From Rikenellaceae bacterium (GTDB lineage: Bacteria; Bacteroidota; Bacteroidia; Bacteroidales; UBA932), in the NCBI GenBank assembly GCA_900767375.1, contig CAAFYX010000053.1:1-9862 (forward strand): a DNA stretch of 9,862 nt, in the 5' to 3' direction. The translations under genes were made by a program, and so were the position numbers. Positions 5,655-9,862 of the stretch are shown piece by piece. Within the stretch, counting starts at the first letter, position 1. Every line of letters begins with the position of its first letter. Under the pieces are notes generated by a model. That model saw nothing but the letters and a program-made list of their open reading frames with translations, had not been told where the DNA came from and ran no database searches.

Positions 5655-6299
5655 CTAGAGGGTGAGGTCCTCGCTGCCGTCGAAGATCTCCACTCCGTCC
5701 TCTCCGCTCCTGAGCTCGTCGAGCTCGTTCTCGTCGTCGTCATCGTCCTCGCTGAGGTCCACGTCTTCGGCTCCGTCCTCGTCGGCATCGTCGTCGTCCT
5801 CCTTGAGCGCGCTCAGAAGGGCGTCGAGGCCTTTCTTCCTGTTCTTGTCGCTCTCGCTCGGGAGATGTCTCTGATCGTCAGGAAGGTCCTCGAAAGCCAC
5901 GTAGCCGTTCTCGAAGTCGATAGGGTTGGGACCCTTCGACTCGAAGATGACAGGGCTGCTGACGGCAGGCGCATCCAGGGCTTCGCCTTCAAGCTCGATG
6001 TTCACGCTCTTCTTGTTTGTGACATCGTAGAAGTAAACGAAGGACTTTATCCCTTTCTTTACGACCTGGGCGACGGTGATCTCGTCCACGGCGCCGTTCC
6101 CGAGGTCGAAGAGGCCGTATCTGGCCACTACGGCTCCTGAGGCGTCGAAGGCCTTGAAGAGGATGAGCTGGTCCTGAGGGAACTCCATGTCGGACCTCAT
6201 CTGCTTGTGGAAGGAATAAAGAGTATTGTCCTCATCGAGATGATAGACTCTGAAAAAACCCTTGATGCCTGTCAGGGTGACTCTGAAAGAATATGTCAT
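5655..6299 (-). CDS. pRiA4b ORF-3-like (IS1096 TnpR-like fold) protein with acidic tail
   Basis: This 214-residue protein of unknown function begins MTYSFRVTLTGIKGFFRVY. The N-terminal part (about 1-105) resembles the plasmid pRiA4b ORF-3 domain seen in many Bacteroidales housekeeping loci: FRVYHL, LYSFHKQMRSDMEFPQDQ and ARYGLFDLG. Despite the domain's name nothing here suggests mobility. A linker follows, and residues about 167-212 are an extremely acidic, Asp/Glu-rich tail with runs of four to six acidic residues, probably disordered. The start chosen is the ATG at 6297-6299; an in-frame ATG at 6329 would add ten lysine-rich residues but lies at or upstream of the likely transcription start. 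The gene is directly upstream of miaA with an 11-base gap. Confidence 0.8.
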   Translation of the reverse strand: MTYSFRVTLTGIKGFFRVYHLDEDNTLYSFHKQMRSDMEFPQDQLILFKAFDASGAVVARYGLFDLGNGAVDEITVAQVVKKGIKSFVYFYDVTNKKSVNIELEGEALDAPAVSSPVIFESKGPNPIDFENGYVAFEDLPDDQRHLPSESDKNRKKGLDALLSALKEDDDDADEDGAEDVDLSEDDDDDENELDELRSGEDGVEIFDGSEDLTL

Positions 6300-6326
6300 A
6301 ATCGTTTTAATTGCTTTTTTGGCCCT

Positions 6327-6360
6327 CAAAGGTACAAATTATTTCTTCTCACAGTCCAAA
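6327..6360 (-). promoter_or_regulatory. Bacteroidetes-type promoter for the pRiA4b ORF-3-like/miaA pair
   Basis: On the minus strand a TTTG box (6357-6360) is followed after 22 bases by TACCTTTG (6327-6334), a perfect match to the Bacteroidetes TAnnTTTG -7 box. Transcription would start near 6320, giving a leader of about 20 nt before the ATG at 6299. Confidence 0.55.
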
Positions 6361-6364
6361 TATG

Positions 6365-6396
6365 GTTGCAAATAATCATCAAATTTTGTAATTTTG
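6365..6396 (+). promoter_or_regulatory. Bacteroidetes-type promoter for the YigZ-family gene
   Basis: GTTG (6365-6368, consensus TTTG) is followed after 20 bases by TAATTTTG (6389-6396), a perfect TAnnTTTG box. Transcription should begin around 6401-6406, so the ATG at 6400 would be at or before the first transcribed base. This favours the ATG at 6418. It lies back to back with the minus-strand promoter. Confidence 0.5.
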
Positions 6397-6417
6397 AAAA
6401 TGGAACAGACTTCGTCC

Positions 6418-7026
6418 ATGCAGATAAAGGACACCTATTCAAGCATCGCGGGACCCGCCGAAGGTCTTTTCAAGGACAACGGCAGCCGTTTCATAGCCAA
6501 GGCTTTCCCCGTGGAGACCGAGGCTGAAGTGAAGGCGATCGTCGATGCGCTGAAGAAGGAATACCACGACGCACGGCACCATTGCTACGCATACAGGCTC
6601 GGCCTGGACGGCGGCTGCTGGCGGGCAAACGATGACGGGGAGCCTTCCGGATCGGCCGGACGCCCGATACTCGGGCAGATCGATTCCGCCGGACTGAGCG
6701 ATATCCTGGTGGTGGTTGTGAGGTATTTCGGCGGTATCAAGCTTGGTATTCCGGGATTGATACGGGCATACAAGTCATCCACTGCGGATGCATTGGCCCA
6801 GGCCGGGGTGGTGGAGAAGATCGCCGGGCGGAACTTTATGGTGGAGTTCCCTTATCTGTCGATGAATTCCGTGATGAAGGTGGTCAAGGACCTGAACCTT
6901 CCGCAGAGGAACCAGTCGTTCGCCGAGAGCTGCAGCATGGAGCTCCGGGTGCGGCTCTCGCAGGTGGAAGCCTTCGGGGAAAGGATCGCCGATATCGACG
7001 GGGTTGCTGTGAATGAAATTGTTTAA
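6418..7026 (+). CDS. YigZ/IMPACT family protein
   Basis: This 202-residue protein has the two-part layout of the YigZ/IMPACT family. The N-terminal UPF0029 domain shows ARHHCYAYRLG (52-62), the hallmark NDDGEPSGSAGRPIL (71-85) and VVVRYFGGIKLG (99-110). The C-terminal DUF1949-like domain (about 135-200) has a ferredoxin-like length. The eukaryotic relative IMPACT binds GCN1 and restrains GCN2. The bacterial role is not established, though nucleic-acid or ribosome binding has been suggested. Homologues as I recall them start a few residues before DTY, matching MQIKDTY at 6418. An ATG at 6400 and a TTG at 6394 are alternative in-frame starts. The gene is divergent from the pRiA4b ORF-3-like gene and 54 bases upstream of serC. 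Confidence 0.9.
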   Translation: MQIKDTYSSIAGPAEGLFKDNGSRFIAKAFPVETEAEVKAIVDALKKEYHDARHHCYAYRLGLDGGCWRANDDGEPSGSAGRPILGQIDSAGLSDILVVVVRYFGGIKLGIPGLIRAYKSSTADALAQAGVVEKIAGRNFMVEFPYLSMNSVMKVVKDLNLPQRNQSFAESCSMELRVRLSQVEAFGERIADIDGVAVNEIV

Positions 7027-7050
7027 TGTTAGTTATAAGTGTAACCTTTT
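7018..7050 (+). promoter_or_regulatory. Possible weak promoter before serC
   Basis: ATTG (7018-7021) and TAACCTTTT (7042-7050) stand 20 bases apart, an imperfect match to the TTTG / TAnnTTTG pattern (one extra base within the second box). It would give a leader of about 25 nt to the serC ATG. serC could instead be read from the upstream promoter. Confidence 0.25.
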
Positions 7051-7080
7051 ACAAAAGAAGGTAAATTAAAAATCATTGCT

Positions 7081-8154
7081 ATGGCAAAAGTTCATGTATT
7101 CAATGCCGGTCCATGCATTCTTCCGCAGGCCGTTTATGACGCTTCCGTTGAAGCTATCAAGGATTTCAAGGGCACGGGTGTGTCCGTCCTTTCCATTTCT
7201 CACCGCACCAAGGAGTGGGAGGCTACCATGAATGAGTGCCGTTCGCTCTGGAAGGAGCTCCTCCACATCCCTGAGGATTACGAAGTGGTCTTCCTCGGTG
7301 GCGGTGCCAGCCTTGAGTTCCTCTATGTCGCAATGAACTTCCTCGAGAAGAAAGCAGCGTACCTCGATACAGGTGTATGGGCCCACAAGGCTCTCAAGGA
7401 GGCCGAAGGTCTCGGAGAGGCCTACGCCATCGCCTGCTCAAAGGACAAGAACTATTCATACATCCCTAAGGGATTCGAGATCCCTTCTGACCTCGACTAC
7501 CTCCATATCACCACTAACAATACCATCTACGGTACTGAGATCAAGGAAGATATGGACTGCCCGGTTCCGCTCATCGCCGATATGTCATCAGACATCCTCA
7601 GCCGTCCTGTGGACGTGACCAAGTATGCCATGATCTACGGTGGAGCCCAGAAGAACGCAGGTCCTGCCGGTGTCATCTTCGCCATTATCAAGAAGGACGC
7701 CCTCGGAAAGGTATCCCGCTACATCCCTACCATGCTTGACTACCGCACCCACATCGACAAGGAGTCCATGTTCAACACCCCTCCTGTATTCTCCATCTTC
7801 GTGATGAACGAGACACTCAAGTGGGTCAAGAGCATCGGCGGTGTCGAGGCCATGCACAAGATCAACGTCAAGAAGGCCGAGACCCTCTACAACGAAATCG
7901 ACCGCAACTCCATGTTCGTCGGCACCGCAGCCAAGGAAGACCGTTCCATCATGAACGTCTGCTTCGTAATGGCTCCGGGCAAGGAAGACCTCCAGGACGA
8001 GTTCATGGCATTCGCCAAGGAAGCCGGCATGGTCGGCATCAAGGGCCACCGTTCAGTCGGCGGCTTCAGAGCTTCCATCTACAACGCCTGCTCACAGGAG
8101 GATGTGGACGCCCTCGTAGCATGCATGCAGGAATTTGAAAAATTGCACAAATAG
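7081..8154 (+). CDS. serC: Phosphoserine aminotransferase SerC
   Basis: This PLP enzyme converts 3-phosphohydroxypyruvate and glutamate to O-phosphoserine and 2-oxoglutarate, the second step of serine synthesis. In organisms with that route it also serves pyridoxal phosphate synthesis. The 357-residue protein matches the family throughout: FNAGPCILP at the N-terminus, SISHRTKEW (38-46) with a substrate-binding Arg, GGGASLEF (73-80), NNTIYGTE (146-153), the Schiff-base lysine K191 in YGGAQKNAGPAG (186-197) and HRSVGGFRASIYN (323-335) near the end. The length is normal and the start ATG directly precedes the conserved N-terminus. The downstream dehydrogenase gene begins 2 bases after the stop, so the two are one operon. 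Confidence 0.97.
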   Translation: MAKVHVFNAGPCILPQAVYDASVEAIKDFKGTGVSVLSISHRTKEWEATMNECRSLWKELLHIPEDYEVVFLGGGASLEFLYVAMNFLEKKAAYLDTGVWAHKALKEAEGLGEAYAIACSKDKNYSYIPKGFEIPSDLDYLHITTNNTIYGTEIKEDMDCPVPLIADMSSDILSRPVDVTKYAMIYGGAQKNAGPAGVIFAIIKKDALGKVSRYIPTMLDYRTHIDKESMFNTPPVFSIFVMNETLKWVKSIGGVEAMHKINVKKAETLYNEIDRNSMFVGTAAKEDRSIMNVCFVMAPGKEDLQDEFMAFAKEAGMVGIKGHRSVGGFRASIYNACSQEDVDALVACMQEFEKLHK

Positions 8155-8156
8155 AA

Positions 8157-9077
8157 ATGAAGATACTTCTCGCTACCCAGAAACCATTTGCAGCAGCTGC
8201 AGTGGCTGGAATCAAGGAAATCGCTGAAGGAGCAGGCCACGAAGTGGTCCTCCTCGAAAAATATGCAGAGCAGTCGGACCTCGTCGCAGCAGTAGCTGAC
8301 GTCGATGCAATGATCATCCGTTCCGACAAGGTCACCGCCGAAGTCCTCGACGCTGCCAAGAACCTGAAGATCGTCGTCCGCGCCGGTGCAGGTTATGACA
8401 ATGTCGACCTCGCCGCCGCCACAGCCCACGGAGTAGTGGTGATGAACACTCCGGGTCAGAACTCCAACGCCGTCGCCGAACTGGCCATCGCCATGATGAT
8501 CTTCATGGCCCGCACCCAGTTCACTCCTGCCACCGGAAGCGAAATCCAGGGCAAGAAACTCGGCATCCAGGCATTCGGAAACGTCGGCCGCCTCGTCGGC
8601 CAGAAGGCCAAGGCTCTCGGAATGAGCGTGATGGCCATCGACCCGTTCCTCAAACCTGAGCAGATCATCGACGGAGGCGCAGAGCCTGCAAAGTCCCTCG
8701 AGGAACTCTATGCAAGCTGCGACTATGTCTCCATCCATATCCCTGCCACCCCTGAGACCATCGGATCCATCGGATACGACCTCATCACCAAGATGCCTAA
8801 GGGCGCAACGCTCGTGAACACCGCCCGCAAGGAAGTCATCGACGAGGCAGGCCTCGAGAAGGCTCTCGAGGACCGTCCTGACCTCAAGTACGTCACCGAC
8901 GTGGCTCCTGACAACCTCGCCGCCCTCCAGGAGAAGTTCGGCCTGCGCGTGTTCGCAACCCCTAAGAAGATGGGCGCCCAGAGCGCTGAGGCCAATATCA
9001 ACGCCGGCCTCGCCGCCGCCCGTCAGATTGCAGCCTTCTTCGAGACCGGCTGCACCCGTTTCCAGGTTAACAAATAA
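8157..9077 (+). CDS. serA: D-3-phosphoglycerate dehydrogenase, short type III with Lys for His
   Basis: This NAD-dependent 2-hydroxyacid dehydrogenase (306 residues) should oxidise 3-phosphoglycerate to 3-phosphohydroxypyruvate, the first step of serine synthesis, supplying the SerC encoded just upstream. The substrate domain flanks a Rossmann domain whose dinucleotide motif is AFGNVGRLVG (139-148), with Ala in place of the first Gly. The active-site Arg is R224 in NTARKEV. The usual catalytic His in TPH-xG is replaced by lysine (TPKKMGAQ, 268-275), and the expected EP after the Asp region reads VAPDN (249-253). There is no ACT or ASB regulatory domain, so serine feedback by the classical route is not expected. 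A Lys-type PGDH is known from Entamoeba histolytica, which supports activity. Confidence 0.9.
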   Translation: MKILLATQKPFAAAAVAGIKEIAEGAGHEVVLLEKYAEQSDLVAAVADVDAMIIRSDKVTAEVLDAAKNLKIVVRAGAGYDNVDLAAATAHGVVVMNTPGQNSNAVAELAIAMMIFMARTQFTPATGSEIQGKKLGIQAFGNVGRLVGQKAKALGMSVMAIDPFLKPEQIIDGGAEPAKSLEELYASCDYVSIHIPATPETIGSIGYDLITKMPKGATLVNTARKEVIDEAGLEKALEDRPDLKYVTDVAPDNLAALQEKFGLRVFATPKKMGAQSAEANINAGLAAARQIAAFFETGCTRFQVNK

Positions 9078-9086
9078 GAAGTCAAT

Positions 9087-9862
9087 ATGGTAAAGGTAAA
9101 ACCGTTCGCGGCGGTCCGTCCGCCGAAATCTCTGGTCACGGAAGTGGCTGCTCCACCGTACGATGTCCTCAATTCCCAGGAAGCCAAGGACATGGCTGGC
9201 GAGAAGTCGCTCCTGCATATAACCAAGCCGGAGATTGACTTCGACCCTATCCTTCCGGACCACGACCAGCGCGTCTATGACGAGGCTGTGAAGAACTTCA
9301 AGGACTGGCAGGACAAGGGCTGGCTCGTCCAGGACAGCAAGCCTTGCTACTACGTCTATTCACAGACAATGGCCGGCCGCACCCAGTACGGACTCGTACT
9401 CTGCGCCCACACGGATGACTATGCAAACGGCCTCATCAAGAAGCACGAGCTCACCCGCAAGGACAAGGAGGATGACCGCATGATCCACGTGAAGATCCAG
9501 AACGCCAACATCGAGCCTGTTTTCTTCGCATACAAGGACAATGAGTGCATCAACGCCATCGTGGCCAAGTACATCGCCGGCGAGAAGGAATACAGCTTCA
9601 TCGACGAGAACGACTTCCGCCACGATATGTGGGTCATTGACGACGATGCCGACATCGCCCGCATCACAGAGCTCTTCACCACCGAGGTTGAGGCGTTCTA
9701 TGTTGCTGACGGCCACCATCGTACCGCCGCCGCTGCCAGAGTGGGAGCCGAGAAGAGGGAGAACAATCCCGCCCACACCGGCACTGAGGAGTATAACTAC
9801 TTCATGGCCGTCTGCTTCCCTGAGAGCCAGCTGAAGATACTTGACTACAACCGCGTGGTGAA
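9087..9862 (+). CDS. DUF1015 family protein, 3' end outside the window
   Basis: The open frame gives 258 residues up to the window edge with no stop; the family is usually around 400 residues, so about a third is missing. It begins MVKVKPFAAVRPP and shows the family's PPYDVL (23-28), RVYDEAVKNF (62-71), HELTRKDKEDDR (120-131) and the strongly conserved YVADGHHRTAAA (205-216). The histidine pair in DGHHR looks like a ligand- or metal-binding site, but the biochemical function is unknown to me. It starts 9 bases after the dehydrogenase stop and is the third gene of the serC-serA cluster, an arrangement I recall from other Bacteroidales, which suggests a link to serine or phosphoglycerate metabolism. 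Confidence 0.9.
   Translation, partial: MVKVKPFAAVRPPKSLVTEVAAPPYDVLNSQEAKDMAGEKSLLHITKPEIDFDPILPDHDQRVYDEAVKNFKDWQDKGWLVQDSKPCYYVYSQTMAGRTQYGLVLCAHTDDYANGLIKKHELTRKDKEDDRMIHVKIQNANIEPVFFAYKDNECINAIVAKYIAGEKEYSFIDENDFRHDMWVIDDDADIARITELFTTEVEAFYVADGHHRTAAAARVGAEKRENNPAHTGTEEYNYFMAVCFPESQLKILDYNRVV

Noticed and set aside
8079..9263. A 394-codon open frame on the minus strand, antisense to the dehydrogenase gene
   Set aside because: It is a shadow of GC-rich codon use in serA: it lies wholly opposite serA and the start of the DUF1015 gene, has no recognisable domain and is rich in His/Gly/Val/Asp as expected of such artefacts.

Overview
The window looks like a chromosomal segment from a member of the order Bacteroidales. 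The evidence is the serC-serA-DUF1015 cluster with a Lys-type phosphoglycerate dehydrogenase, the pRiA4b ORF-3-like/miaA pair, a Bacteroidetes-style IS66 element, promoter-like sites of the TTTG / TAnnTTTG type, and start codons without Shine-Dalgarno sequences. The genus cannot be fixed from the sequence. The housekeeping genes on the right (about 4777-9862) are GC-rich. The left part is AT-richer, heterogeneous accessory DNA.

Left region (1-4411). Positions 1-209 hold no gene but contain two hairpins and a degenerate copy of an IS66 end. Positions 210-2798 are a complete IS66-family insertion sequence read on the minus strand (tnpA, tnpB, tnpC). Its 22-bp terminal inverted repeats differ at one base, and the DDE transposase looks intact. 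The right end lies inside an N6-adenine DNA methyltransferase gene and cuts off its 3' part. No target-site duplication is visible and the missing part of the gene is not found on the other side, so a deletion or recombination accompanied or followed the insertion. Upstream of that gene, overlapping it by 11 bases, is a second smaller methyltransferase-like gene. Together they are the remains of a two-gene restriction-modification-type locus whose other components are not in view.

Middle (4412-4776). There is no protein gene here. On the minus strand there is a long nested hairpin of 113 nt followed at once by a U7 intrinsic terminator. This is best read as a free-standing small RNA gene; the leading candidate is the Bacteroidetes 6S RNA (6S-Flavo class). 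The methyltransferase locus begins about 50 bases after that terminator.

Right region (4777-9862). miaA (tRNA A37 dimethylallyltransferase) and an upstream pRiA4b ORF-3-like gene with a very acidic tail form a minus-strand pair. They are divergent from a YigZ/IMPACT-family gene, with back-to-back Bacteroidetes-type promoter candidates between them. Then follow, on the plus strand, serC (phosphoserine aminotransferase), a short type III phosphoglycerate dehydrogenase with Lys where most family members have the catalytic His, and the first 258 codons of a DUF1015 gene that runs off the window. serC and serA supply the first two steps of serine synthesis from 3-phosphoglycerate. DUF1015 is co-transcribed by position but its role is unknown.

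I see no wholly new gene system here. The items most worth a second look are the structured RNA, the truncated two-methyltransferase locus, the duplicated IS66-end/hairpin structure at 129-231 and the His-to-Lys dehydrogenase.
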